The notes under the pieces: generated by a model
The model's input: only the letters and a program-made list of their open reading frames with translations
What the model was told of the DNA's origin: nothing
Database searches by the model: none
Program-made: the position numbers and the translations under genes
Shown here: positions 9,913 to 18,443 of the stretch, one piece after another
Layout: every line of letters begins with the position of its first letter
Numbering within the stretch: the stretch's first letter is position 1
DNA from: Alicyclobacillus fastidiosus
GTDB taxonomy: Bacteria; Bacillota; Bacilli; Alicyclobacillales; Alicyclobacillaceae
Reading direction: 5' to 3'
Assembly: GCF_026651875.1 (NCBI RefSeq)
Contig: NZ_CP104067.1
Location: forward strand, 2,480,001-2,544,000
DNA length: 64,000 nt

Positions 9913-11049
9913 ATGGACAAAAGACGAGACAAGACGGTTGTCAAACGTGAAAGGACACGTCGGGCATTAACCGTAGAGCAGCAGCAACAGATTCAGGATG
10001 CAGTGGCTACTTCGAGCGAACAGGCTATGCAGGAATTTCTCACCGCGAAAATATCCGAACGATCCTCTGACAGAACCATCAAAGATTATCGCCGGCACTT
10101 TCGGTATCTAATGAACTGGTTGGATTCGAAGCACCCGGGGATTAAATTAACGCAAATAACTCCAGCCATCTTGCGCGAGTATGTGACATGGATGAGTACT
10201 GAAAAGGAAAAATATGACGACCATCCACGGAGGATAAAACGATCCATTATCGGGCTGTCGCCTGTAACGGTAAATGTTCGCATACGAACGATGAAGGCGT
10301 TTTTCAATTGGTGTGAGCGAGAAGGGCATGTGGCCAAGTCGCCGGCCAAGGACATCAAGTTACAAAAGACAGATGAAGATCATATATCGGCTTTTCAGGA
10401 AAGACAAGTTAGGACGCCGCTGTCGGTAGTGGACCGTAGTTCGTTCGCTGGATTTAGAGACTACGTAATCATGGTGACGTTATTAGACACTGGACTTCGT
10501 ATCAGTGAACTTTTCTCACTAAAAGTGGATGATGTAGATTTTGAACAACTTACGCTGACGGTACCGTGGGAGAAAGCAAAGACGTGGAAGGATCGTACAG
10601 TGCCAATTTCAAAACAGACAGCCAGGCTGCTCGTGGAGTTAGTGCGCGAAAACAAAGATTTCGGGCCGCAAGCGAACTACTTGTTTTATTCGAGCTACGG
10701 GCACCCAATGACCGGAGACACTTTTGATGAGCGACGTCGGACGTACGGTAAGCAAGCTGGCATTGAAGGAGTACGTGTCTCGGCACACACATTTCGTCAT
10801 ACATTTGCGCTTCACTGGATAAAGGCCGGTGGCGATCCATTTTCGCTACAGAAGATGCTCGGTCACACGGATATGTCGATGGTTCGAAGATATGTCCGCT
10901 TAAGTGATACTGATGTGAAGGACAAGCATACCAGTTTTCACTCGTGCAGAAACTCTGGGCGAAGCGTTAGATCTCATGGAATATACTATGCCCTCGACAG
11001 AAATCTGTCAGGGCTTTTTGCTGCTTACGCGAAGTGCCTTGTTGCCTAA
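9913..11049 (+). CDS. Tyrosine recombinase/integrase
   Basis: Phage-type integrase related to XerC/XerD. An N-terminal SAM-like core-binding domain spans about residues 35-150 and the catalytic domain follows. Catalytic residues are visible: Arg196 (DTGLRISEL), His292 and Arg295 (HTFRHTF), His318 (GHTDMS) and Tyr327 (VRRYVRL). The last 35 or so residues look wrong for the family. Shifting frame by one base at the TTTT run near 10934 gives FSLVQKLWAKR and a stop at 10970, directly before a terminator. The native protein probably ended there, and the present tail is read-through after a one-base loss, or a sequencing error. The active site is intact. Its place beside the tRNA fragment suggests it integrated the island. 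Confidence 0.88.
   Translation: MDKRRDKTVVKRERTRRALTVEQQQQIQDAVATSSEQAMQEFLTAKISERSSDRTIKDYRRHFRYLMNWLDSKHPGIKLTQITPAILREYVTWMSTEKEKYDDHPRRIKRSIIGLSPVTVNVRIRTMKAFFNWCEREGHVAKSPAKDIKLQKTDEDHISAFQERQVRTPLSVVDRSSFAGFRDYVIMVTLLDTGLRISELFSLKVDDVDFEQLTLTVPWEKAKTWKDRTVPISKQTARLLVELVRENKDFGPQANYLFYSSYGHPMTGDTFDERRRTYGKQAGIEGVRVSAHTFRHTFALHWIKAGGDPFSLQKMLGHTDMSMVRRYVRLSDTDVKDKHTSFHSCRNSGRSVRSHGIYYALDRNLSGLFAAYAKCLVA
10990..11019 (+). terminator. Rho-independent terminator overlapping the integrase tail
   Basis: Stem GCCCTcGACAG (10990-11000) with CTGTCAGGGC (11005-11014), one bulge, AAAT loop, then five T. It lies inside the extended reading frame of the integrase but 20 bases after the stop codon expected in the alternative frame. 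This supports a frameshifted C-terminus. Confidence 0.75.
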
Positions 11050-11190
11050 TGATCCGTTTAACTCCATGAACAAATGACACAAAAAAGGTATTCCCCCCTC
11101 AAGTGGGAGGAGAAAGAAGAAAAATGTTGAATTTCGCAGTTATAGTTGATCGGGATTTTGTAGTCATTCAGCGAAGGATGGTAATGCAAT

Positions 11191-12130
11191 GTGATTCGAA
11201 CTAAGCACGGAACATACGATGGTGATAGTTGGGAAGAACACTGTCAGCTTCTTCTTAAAAAGAAATACGATTCAGAGGGATATCAGGAAATGGTTGCTCA
11301 TACAAAGGGGGACCATGGAATAGAGGGATTTACTCGTACCGGATTAGTTTTTCAGTGCTATTGCCCTGACGAAGAGTATGAGCCAGGAAAGCTTTATGAG
11401 GAACAAAAAGACAAAGTCACAAGGGATTTGAATAAGCTGCAAAAAATAAGGGTAACTAAAAGAATTTTTAGGACCGACCAAGATTAGACAATGGATATTT
11501 CTTACCCCCTTGATCACCAATAAAGAATTGATTAAACATTGTCAGACAAAGGCTCAGGAATACAGGGAGCTAACACATATGCAGGATCTGTTGGGTAGTG
11601 ACTTTGATGTTTTGGCTAAGGACGAAGGATATTTCATCCAAGAGCTCATTTGGGTCAAATTGTTTTTGAATGAAAAGCTAAGCGTTGCGGTAGAACCACC
11701 TGCAACATCTGATGTTGCGAACTGGAAACAGTGTGAATCACAAGCTATCCAAACACTTTATACAAAAATTAATCAGATTTTCGAGGGTCAGACCAACCAA
11801 GAAAACAAGACAAACACACTTGTAGACCGTATGGTAAAGGATTACATTTTGGGTGCGAAAGTAACAGAAAGTATTCAAAAGGACTTTCCGATTCTTTATG
11901 AGAAACAGATGAGTATAAAGTCATCAGTGGAATCAAGTCTAGAGGTAAATAGTTTGTTGACCGAATTGCCACCCTCACAGTTTTTGAGACAGACTATGGA
12001 TGATTATAGGGAAGCCCTCAAATCGGAGAAATTCGATTCAATATTTGAATTTGGTGTGGTTGAGGATCTGTGCAGGGAAGCTGTTTCTGATTGGTTGATT
12101 AGGTGCCCGCTGAATTTTGGAGGTGTGTAA
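11191..12130 (+). pseudogene. Frameshifted nuclease-like component of an ABC-three-component-type system
   Basis: Two reading pieces appear to be one gene. The first (11191-11487, GTG start) carries YDGDSWEEHCQLLLK and GDHGIEGFTRTGLVFQCY, which look like a restriction-endonuclease-type fold. The second is open from 11456 in another frame as KEFLGPTKIRQWIFLTPLITNKELIKH and continues to 12130. Joining them near 11452 gives a continuous protein of about 313 aa. The next two genes look like the middle component and ATPase of the same system. I recall this architecture from the ABC-three-component (ABC-3C) conflict systems described by Aravind and colleagues; the family match is from memory. Frameshifted, so probably inactive. 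Confidence 0.5.
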
Positions 12131-12132
12131 TC

Positions 12133-12618
12133 GTGGATTTTCCGTACGATCTTGTTAAGGAAGTGCACTTTGTACGAAGGAGAATTCCCCTTTCTGTGGA
12201 ACTGCGACCTATGCAGAAAATCGCCCAAATTTTGCTGGTTATACATTTCTCATCCTACAGGAACAAGTCAGCGTCAATATTAAAGCTGCAAATTTTTAAT
12301 TGGGCGTTTAAGTCACCCGAATTCGCAGCGTCTATCCATCGTCTGTTGCAGCTCAGCAATAAAACCGATTTTCCAATAATCCGATTTGATCCTGCTTTAA
12401 ATCGTGCGATTGGTCTGGCCCTAGCTGAAGACTACATCGTTATTCAAGAGAATACTGGTAAAATTTCTATCGGCTCTCAGGGTGAGACATTCTTGGCATC
12501 GTTGCTCGCAGAGGAAGAGTTATTACAATCTGAAAAACAATTTTTAGAAAGAATTGGAAAAGTTAGCGAAACAGCCATTGAGAATCTATTTAAAATGAGG
12601 TTTAAGATTAATGCATAA
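12133..12618 (+). CDS. Putative ABC-3C middle-component-like protein
   Basis: Small protein of about 161 aa. The GTG at 12133 is preferred because GGAGG lies nine bases upstream. It is mostly helical with a predicted winged-helix-like middle (FKSPEFAASIHRLL, then DPALNRAIGLALAEDYI and a beta-type ISIGSQGETF) and a charged C-terminal helix. The layout fits the middle component that links nuclease and ATPase subunits in ABC-3C systems, but no catalytic motif is visible. Its end overlaps the start of the ATPase-like fragment (ATG at 12611), typical of translational coupling. It looks intact although both partners are damaged. Confidence 0.45.
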   Translation: MDFPYDLVKEVHFVRRRIPLSVELRPMQKIAQILLVIHFSSYRNKSASILKLQIFNWAFKSPEFAASIHRLLQLSNKTDFPIIRFDPALNRAIGLALAEDYIVIQENTGKISIGSQGETFLASLLAEEELLQSEKQFLERIGKVSETAIENLFKMRFKINA

Positions 12619-12853
12619 GTTACGAATTGACGCCATCAAAATCACGATACATACACCCGAGAAGGTTTTTGGCACATTTATCACATTGTCTGACGGATTG
12701 AACATTCTTCGCGCCAAGAACTCCACAGGAAAAAGTTCAATTTAAAACTCTATATTATATGCATTAGGCGTTGAGGAATTACTTGGCGGTAGAAATGGAC
12801 ATTTAATGAAGACCGTCTTAAAAGATGAATTAGAGTACGAAGGAGTTCAATAA
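12611..12853 (+). pseudogene. N-terminal stub of an SMC/RecN-like AAA (ABC) ATPase
   Basis: The frame opens as MHKLRIDAIKITIHTPEKVFG and continues GLNILRAKNSTGKSSI, a Walker A of the SMC-like form seen in ABC-3C ATPases. It then meets a stop at 12743 and continues in the same frame as NSILYALGVEELLGGRNGH to 12853. Everything past this point (coiled coil, signature motif, Walker B) is missing. A following short open stretch (ending EYKPFLGHDPYIDGNIAFYREE near 12940) may be the tail of another lost gene joined by deletion. The gene is a dead remnant. Confidence 0.6.
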
Positions 12854-12944
12854 GACCAAGTTCATGTATGGTATGGAATATAAACCATTTTTAGGACACG
12901 ATCCTTACATAGATGGTAACATTGCATTCTATAGAGAGGAGTAG

Positions 12945-13202
12945 GTGAGTGCAGTGAAAGCTACGGGAATTGTCCGAAAAATAGACGAATTGGGTAGGGT
13001 TGTAATGCCAATGGAGCTACGTAGAACATTGGGTATTGATAATAGAGACTCAATGGGGATTTTTGTTGATGGTGACCGTATCATTCTCCGTAAGTATGAA
13101 TCCTCATGTACATTCTGTAATTCAGCTGACAACCTCACCACCTTCAAAGAAAAGCGTGTATGTGGTGATTGCTGTCGTGAACTGAAAGAAGCTTTAGTGT
13201 GA
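12945..13202 (+). CDS. AbrB/SpoVT-family transition-state-type regulator with C-terminal zinc-binding tail
   Basis: A SpoVT/AbrB swapped-hairpin DNA-binding domain occupies residues 4-50 (KATGIVRKIDELGRVVMPMELRRTLGI). A short tail carries Cys55-x2-Cys58 and Cys73-x2-Cys76, which could bind zinc. The GTG at 12945 sits about six bases after a GAGGAG ribosome site; a GTG at 12954 would match the usual MKATGIV start but is too far from that site. Length 85 aa is normal. Followed by a clear terminator. Probably regulates genes of the island; no operator was identified. Confidence 0.85.
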   Translation: MSAVKATGIVRKIDELGRVVMPMELRRTLGIDNRDSMGIFVDGDRIILRKYESSCTFCNSADNLTTFKEKRVCGDCCRELKEALV

Positions 13203-13220
13203 TCAATGGTATGTTTCTTT

Positions 13221-13248
13221 AAAGGGAAGCCGCAATGGGCTTCCCTTT
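13221..13248 (+). terminator. Hairpin terminator after the AbrB-type gene
   Basis: Perfect 11-bp stem AAAGGGAAGCC (13221-13231) with its complement at 13238-13248 and a 6-base loop. The 3' arm ends in TTT. It lies 18 bases after the stop codon. Confidence 0.75.
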
Positions 13249-13288
13249 GCAAACTCAATTACTTTGTGTTTCTTTCGTCGCCACGAAA

Positions 13289-13318
13289 TGACCGCCTAGA
13301 ATGTCTCTAAGGCGGTCA
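13289..13318. terminator. Second hairpin, possibly serving the minus-strand operon
   Basis: Nine-bp stem TGACCGCCT/AGGCGGTCA with a 12-base loop, between the AbrB-type gene and the end of the convergent minus-strand gene at 13397. On the minus strand the hairpin is followed by TTTCG, so it may end that operon. Confidence 0.45.
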
Positions 13319-13396
13319 TGGTGTTTAAGAAGTGTGTTTGTGCGTGCCTACTTGCTCTCACAAATGGATTCGTTAACTCAATAATTGTAAAAGCAG

Positions 13397-13720
13397 TTAT
13401 GTCACAATCCAAATGTGACCATCATTTAAACTATTCGTCAGGGCCGTTCGGAGGTCACCTACATTCGTGGCACCTTGATCAACCAATGCTACAGAAACCG
13501 TCTGCTTTGTATTCTTTCGATATTGAATCTCCACCTTAAAAGCCTGACCTATCTGCTTCGAATCAAGGTGAAAATTGTCCGATAAATAGATACTATCGGC
13601 TGTTCGCATAACGTCGGCAATATTCCCGATTTCAGAAATGATGTCATCTCGGATTTCCTTACGTAATGTTCCATTAGTGTTACCCATGTTCGTACCATGG
13701 TCGCCTTGTACAGTTGGCAT
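13397..13720 (-). CDS. Unrecognised 107-aa protein, second gene of a two-gene operon
   Basis: I do not recognise this protein. It has no signal peptide, membrane segment or catalytic motif. The N-terminal third is polar with glycine and asparagine (NMGNTNGTLRKEIRDD); the rest looks like an alpha/beta mix with a beta-rich middle (FKVEIQYRKNTKQTVSVALVDQG). It follows the 417-aa gene after 27 bases on the same strand, so the two are probably co-transcribed and may interact. The ribosome site (AAAGG about 13 bases upstream) is weak; translational coupling is possible. Confidence 0.55.
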   Translation of the reverse strand: MPTVQGDHGTNMGNTNGTLRKEIRDDIISEIGNIADVMRTADSIYLSDNFHLDSKQIGQAFKVEIQYRKNTKQTVSVALVDQGATNVGDLRTALTNSLNDGHIWIVT

Positions 13721-13747
13721 GTTAACGTCATACCTTTCTTCAGATTA

Positions 13748-15001
13748 CTAGTTTTCGTTATAGACAACTTTAGATGTCACACCAATAATTTGAGGACTCG
13801 CATTTTCTGGACTTGAAAACGTTATGGTCGTTGTGCCATCTCCGTTGTCTACCGGTTGAAGTGATGCGATAGTGTCGAACTTGAACCGGAATGAAAAGAA
13901 GTCGACCCAATCTAATCCAGCATCTGCATTGGCAGCAAATTGCTGCTTATAGGTCTGCTCGGATACCGTCAACTTAATCGTCGGGCGATACATAACTAGG
14001 ATTGTCTCAGGAATTAGGTGCAAACTTCCATTCACACCGAAGAAGCTGTCATTGGTAAGACCGACGATACCGTCAACAAGCTGAACATTAGGATTTACAT
14101 AGGCGGGGTAATACCACTTACCACGTGAAACTTGGTATCCTTGGAGTCCTTTCGCAGTAAATCGAAGGTTGTAGTTTACGTCAGCGATGATTCTTGAAGT
14201 ATTTACATGAGTCTCAACACTCGTCTCAAAGCAATCATGTTTGACTGTCGTCTCGTATACAGTTTTCCATGGGTACTTTATAACGGCATCTTTGTTGATC
14301 GTGATGTCAAAATCAAACTCATCGGTCCCGTATCCGTCCCATCGAGATTTATCACTAGCTAAATCCCCTAAAATGGTCACAGCGGGTACCTGTATCGCTT
14401 TTCCTCCTCTACTGATTGGCATTGTATCGGTACCTAGATTACTCAAAGCATCGCTCAATCCTGCGTCCATCGTTTTTAGAATTGCGGACATTTCGGAGTT
14501 CAGTTCGTCAATTTGACTAGCTAGTTCATTCATTTTGACTCCCCAAGAACTACCACCGAATGCGTAGGTCAACCATTCATCGAAGCTCTTTGCTGGCGTG
14601 CCATCTGACTTTGTATTGTTTGCTGCCCAAGAATAATAGTCCTTAGTTGCAGCATCCCTCAGAGTGATTTCTTGCGAACTTAAATCAGATACCTGGATCA
14701 ATTTCTTCTTATAAGCAGGATTATCCTGACCATCCTTAGGTTTAATTGATTTAATCAAAGTGGAGTATGAATTATCTAGGCTGTCGCCTGGTACATAAAA
14801 TCCCCCGAGATCGACCGGAACAGCATTAGCAATTCCATATGCATTAGCGTCAGTTCCGGTAATCCAACTTGCCCCTTGTGGGCCTTGACTAAATTGAAAC
14901 ACATATGCCCCATCTCCAGCGCTAACCAACCCTGGGTACTTGTTTGCAAGAGCGTCATACAAGTACTCATACTGACTTTTTTTCCCGAAATCATCTGCCA
15001 T
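13748..15001 (-). CDS. Unrecognised 417-aa protein, first gene of a two-gene operon
   Basis: No family recognised. The ATG has a good ribosome site (AAGGAGG, nine bases upstream). There is no signal peptide or membrane helix. Residues 1-110 are aromatic and glycine-rich (YEYLYDALANKYPGLVSAGDGAYVFQFSQGPQG). The middle has a helical segment around residues 155-195 (MNELASQIDELNSEMSAILKTM). The C-terminal half alternates hydrophobic and polar residues as in a beta-sandwich (DFDITINKDAVIKYPW, TILVMYRPTIKLTVSEQTY, GTTTITFS). This could be a secreted-by-lysis, toxin-like or structural protein, but nothing in the sequence decides it. It is coded on the minus strand of the integrase-borne island. Confidence 0.65.
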   Translation of the reverse strand: MADDFGKKSQYEYLYDALANKYPGLVSAGDGAYVFQFSQGPQGASWITGTDANAYGIANAVPVDLGGFYVPGDSLDNSYSTLIKSIKPKDGQDNPAYKKKLIQVSDLSSQEITLRDAATKDYYSWAANNTKSDGTPAKSFDEWLTYAFGGSSWGVKMNELASQIDELNSEMSAILKTMDAGLSDALSNLGTDTMPISRGGKAIQVPAVTILGDLASDKSRWDGYGTDEFDFDITINKDAVIKYPWKTVYETTVKHDCFETSVETHVNTSRIIADVNYNLRFTAKGLQGYQVSRGKWYYPAYVNPNVQLVDGIVGLTNDSFFGVNGSLHLIPETILVMYRPTIKLTVSEQTYKQQFAANADAGLDWVDFFSFRFKFDTIASLQPVDNGDGTTTITFSSPENASPQIIGVTSKVVYNEN

Positions 15002-15561
15002 GTTAAAATATCCTCCTTACAAACCCATGTACGAGCTGCTCATTCTTTTGGGATTTTTGAGCAACGTTTATGTTGTATTCGTGGTGGAAGCATAATAGTC
15101 CTAATATCAATGGACAATTGATCCAAGGTATTTTCGTTGGTGAGACGAATCGTGCTATCGCTTGCAACCGTCTTGTTGAGTACCATTCATGTATATACGT
15201 CATCCTTAATAGGCAGTATTGAATTAGAGGTTCATCCCAGGTAGAATGGATAATGATGGGAGTGGGAAAGTACACGCGTGGGAGGAACTCGGGTCTTTCG
15301 GTCTACAAACGTCATAAGTAGACAAGCCTGTCATAAGCGTGATGTAAGGGGAAGTAGTCAGTTTTTGCCTGTGGCTATTCGCCTAGCCGTTTTTGCTCCG
15401 CTCAAACGGTCGTCTGAATACCCTTCGGCCTGCTTGTTGGGGCCGCGCCCCAAACCCTGCCTGGTGGCTATCGCCCCCAGACCCCCATGTAAACAGAGAC
15501 ACCATCGAATCGAAAAAGATGATTCAATGGTGTCTCTGTTTAGGATGACTGTATCGGTGCT
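15002..15561. other. GC-rich, hairpin-bearing spacer of the island
   Basis: No gene is visible. Around 15360-15485 the sequence is GC-rich and rich in short inverted repeats, for example a 7-bp stem at 15437-15453 (TTGGGGC/GCCCCAA). The style resembles ends of conjugative or mobilisable elements. It is followed by a long inverted repeat at 15491-15541. Confidence 0.4.
15491..15541. repeat. Long inverted repeat (21-bp arms)
   Basis: Arms 15491-15511 and 15521-15541 pair over 21 positions with a single mismatch; the outer 15 bp (AAACAGAGACACCAT) are perfect and the loop is nine bases. No T run follows on either strand, so it may be a bidirectional terminator for the 15562 fragment or a structure of the mobile element. 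Confidence 0.6.
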
Positions 15562-15702
15562 TTAGTGTATGTACTTTTTAATTTCATCCCAGAAGTTTTC
15601 TCGTGTTCCGGCCATATAAAGGACAACTGATTGCGGTGTTCCTTCATCATCTTCAATAATCACATAAGCAATTTCGTAACTTTGTTGAACAAGACCATCG
15701 AT
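15562..15702 (-). pseudogene. C-terminal fragment of an unknown small protein
   Basis: The minus-strand frame reads GLVQQSYEIAYVIIEDDEG, then SVVLYMAGTRENFWDEIKKYIH and stop. It is cut upstream by a stop codon where the IS6 relic begins. Only about 46 residues remain. The acidic turn followed by a beta strand suggests a small alpha/beta protein; family unknown. Confidence 0.4.
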
Positions 15703-15875
15703 TCATCAAGAAGATCACGAACCCGATGCTTGAATTCAAATCGTTTCAAACTGCTGACAGAACACTTAAGGGAATTGAGGCCATGCACATACTGAGGAAA
15801 GGACAGGCTGAGATACTGTATTCACCCGTTTCCATCGGGGCGTTTATGGACCGCCTGTTTGCCCTATCTGCATAA
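15669..15875 (+). pseudogene. 3' end of an IS6-family transposase
   Basis: The plus-strand frame reads VEQDHRFIKKITNPML, FKSFQTADRTLKGIEAMH and ends with FMDRLFALSA and a stop at 15873-15875. This is the characteristic C-terminal block of IS6/IS26-type DDE transposases, including the catalytic Glu in GIEAMH. The upstream two thirds are missing, so it is a truncated relic at the edge of the island. Confidence 0.75.
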
Positions 15876-16308
15876 CCAAAATATGAGAGATGGATTGCTC
15901 TCTTTTTCTAGTAATCTTTGCACCAGAACCGTATAAATATATCTTTCATAAAATTCTGTTATATATTATTATCTTGTTAATTCCAGACTACTTGGTGATT
16001 GTTCTGACTGTGGGTTTAAGAAGAACAAGTTATGAACAAGTATAAGTTATTGCAGATGGACATAACTTTTCGCAAGACGTGAAAGCGGTTTCTCTGGTTC
16101 TTAGGATCGGCACCTTGACCGGGGAAAGGGGGTGATGGATAGCTTACATGTAACAAAACGTCGGTGAAATGATTAGAAAAGCGGATCAACAGGTGGTTGG
16201 CCGGAACCGACAAAATGTCGAATCTGGGTGTGTTCCCAAGCGTACGAACCGATGAAGGTCAAAAACGGTGGTGTGACTGAAACCGACTTTCAGGGAGGTC
16301 AAGTGAAG
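15876..16308 (+). other. Leader region of the peptide transporter operon
   Basis: No gene is supported. The 5' part is AT-rich and probably holds the promoter of the transporter operon. The stretch from 16228 to 16308 is open in frame with the binding-protein gene, but the lipoprotein signal peptide begins at 16309, so it is treated as leader. Confidence 0.4.
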
Positions 16309-18363
16309 ATGCGAAAAGCCAAAATTTCGGCGCTTGCGGCCGCAACTGTGTTCAGTGCAACCGCACTGACCGGCTGCTCACAAACCTCAGCAAGTCATGA
16401 CAACAAGACAGCGTCGCCAACCGCCGTTACCATTCCGTTGCCTACCACTCCAACCATCTCCACGCTCGATCCGTCGCAATGGGGAGCGCAGATCTTGATT
16501 GATCAAGGAACGGTTATGGAAGGTCTTTACGGGTACAGCCCAACCGGCAAGATTGTGCCTAAAATCGCAACGCACTATACGGTTTCCAAGGACGGTCTGG
16601 TATGGACGTTCTATCTGCGCCATAACGCTAAGTGGTCAAACGGCAAGCCTGTTACGGCAAACGACTTCTATTACGCGTGGATGCGTGTGGCCTCGCCTGA
16701 CAACACGACCGGCGCGGTGTGGGCCAGCGTGATGACTTATGTCAAAAACGTCGTGCAGTACCATGCAGGCAGTGTACCAGCCAGTCAGGTGGGCCTCAAG
16801 GTCATTAACCCGTACGAGATTCAACTCACATTAAGTGTGCCGCACAACATCCTGGGTGCTATGGTGATTTCAGGCTCAATGCCACTATATGCACCGTCCA
16901 TAAAAGCGCATCCGAACGATTGGTACCTACCGCAGAATTTTGTTGGCGACGGACCGTATATCATCAAATCTTTCATGCCGAATGGCAAGATTACGCTAGT
17001 TCGCAACCCCAATTACGTGGGCGCTCCTGGTGAGGTGAACGTTGGAAACGTCCAGATGATTAACGTCATCCCGGGACCCACTGTACCTGTTGAGGATTTT
17101 ATGGCCGACAGGCTGGACGCAGCCGTCATCCCTACCCCGTCCGACTACAGGTACGTAGTGACCCATCCTCAGCTCAAGGCGCAACTTCATTCGCAATCTG
17201 ATAACCAGGTAGAGTACTTGGAATGGGATAAATCGACGGAAGCCTCCCCGCTTGAGAAACTGCAGGTGCGGCAGGCAATTGCCATGGCGATTGACCGTGC
17301 GCCTATCGTCAATAATGTACTCAGTGGGATGGGCGGAATAACGAACGTTTTTGGTTTCCCGGGTTGGCCGACGTATTCGCTGCAAAAGCCGTTGCCGTAC
17401 GATGTTCAGAAGGCGCAGCAGCTTCTCGCTCAAGCAGGCTATCCAGGCGGCAAGGGAATGCCGACGCTTTACCTGTACACCCAAACGACGTCGGACAATC
17501 CGAACAGTGTGCCCATCGCGGAAGCTCTCGCAGAGGAGCTCAAGCAGAATCTGGACATCAATTTTAAAATTGTGCCCGAGGCCTCTACGATGTACGGAAA
17601 CATCGTATGGGGCGGCTTGAATCAAGGCATTCATCCAGGGTACGTGGTCGGCGGCGGAACCCCGAATTTCAGCGACGCCAACAGTTTGCCGATAGGCGCC
17701 AACCAAGAGGTGCTGTTTGCTGGAACAGTTGGACCGCTCGACTACCGCGTTCATGCTTCAAACTACTACTATCCCACGTACGATCCCGACGATGTAAAGG
17801 AGTTCGGAAACCCGGACAACCCGAATATGGGTGTCAAATGGTCGGATTGGCTACCCCTGCAAAAAGCTGCGGAGGCGGATATTAAATATCTGGATGCGTG
17901 GACCGCTAAGCAGCCAGCGGCATACCAAAAAGTGCTGGTTGCCTCCGGGCAAGCTACGAACGCGCAGCAATGGACGAACCTGATGAACGCCTGGAAACAG
18001 GCAAAGACCCCGGCCGACAAACATACGGCGTGGGTGAATGCATGGAAATTCGTCGGCGATTACAGCGCGGGCAACGGCGGAGCGAACATAGGACTCAACG
18101 GCCAGGTCTGGGACGACGAACATATGCCGCATGACGTTTACTTAGCCACGATGTGGAATGCCGAACTGAACGGAGCGATCTCCCAGAAGGCCGAGGATGA
18201 CCTGACGGCGAACATCGACAACTTCATGCTGCAGCAAGGGTATGGAATCCCGTTGTACTACTTTAAAACCTTCTATTTGGAGAAACCGGGCCTCACTGGC
18301 ATTGAGGCGAACCCATGGTCATGGGGAAACCTCTTCCAAATGCAGTATCTGCATACCAACTAA
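16309..18363 (+). CDS. Peptide ABC transporter substrate-binding lipoprotein (OppA/DppE type)
   Basis: Extracellular solute-binding protein of family 5, about 684 aa. The start at 16309 gives a clean lipoprotein signal: MRKAKIS, a hydrophobic stretch and the lipobox ALTGC with Cys23 for lipid attachment. GGGAGG lies ten bases upstream; an in-frame GTG at 16303 is an alternative. Typical family blocks are present (LDPSQW, GLYGYSPTGKIVPKIATHYTVSKDGLVWTFYLR, NGKPVTANDFYYAWMR, VGDGPYIIKSFMPNGKITLVRNPNY). At about 680 aa it is longer than most OppA proteins because of a C-terminal insertion (about residues 540-620). It heads a five-gene operon with two permeases and two ATPases. Confidence 0.93.
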   Translation: MRKAKISALAAATVFSATALTGCSQTSASHDNKTASPTAVTIPLPTTPTISTLDPSQWGAQILIDQGTVMEGLYGYSPTGKIVPKIATHYTVSKDGLVWTFYLRHNAKWSNGKPVTANDFYYAWMRVASPDNTTGAVWASVMTYVKNVVQYHAGSVPASQVGLKVINPYEIQLTLSVPHNILGAMVISGSMPLYAPSIKAHPNDWYLPQNFVGDGPYIIKSFMPNGKITLVRNPNYVGAPGEVNVGNVQMINVIPGPTVPVEDFMADRLDAAVIPTPSDYRYVVTHPQLKAQLHSQSDNQVEYLEWDKSTEASPLEKLQVRQAIAMAIDRAPIVNNVLSGMGGITNVFGFPGWPTYSLQKPLPYDVQKAQQLLAQAGYPGGKGMPTLYLYTQTTSDNPNSVPIAEALAEELKQNLDINFKIVPEASTMYGNIVWGGLNQGIHPGYVVGGGTPNFSDANSLPIGANQEVLFAGTVGPLDYRVHASNYYYPTYDPDDVKEFGNPDNPNMGVKWSDWLPLQKAAEADIKYLDAWTAKQPAAYQKVLVASGQATNAQQWTNLMNAWKQAKTPADKHTAWVNAWKFVGDYSAGNGGANIGLNGQVWDDEHMPHDVYLATMWNAELNGAISQKAEDDLTANIDNFMLQQGYGIPLYYFKTFYLEKPGLTGIEANPWSWGNLFQMQYLHTN

Positions 18364-18443
18364 CCATGTTCTGGTTCAGGGCCGTCGAATTCACGGTGCG
18401 TGGGCCCCGCGACCGTTCATTCTAAAGAAGGGGGATCCGGAAT

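Noticed and set aside
15278-15565. Plus-strand open frame of 95 codons
   Set aside because: It runs through GC-rich inverted repeats, has no ribosome site and has an arginine/proline-rich composition typical of non-coding GC-rich DNA.
16996-17754. Long minus-strand frame inside the binding-protein gene
   Set aside because: Arginine- and histidine-rich shadow of a strongly supported lipoprotein gene; the same holds for the other long antisense frames in the transporter operon.
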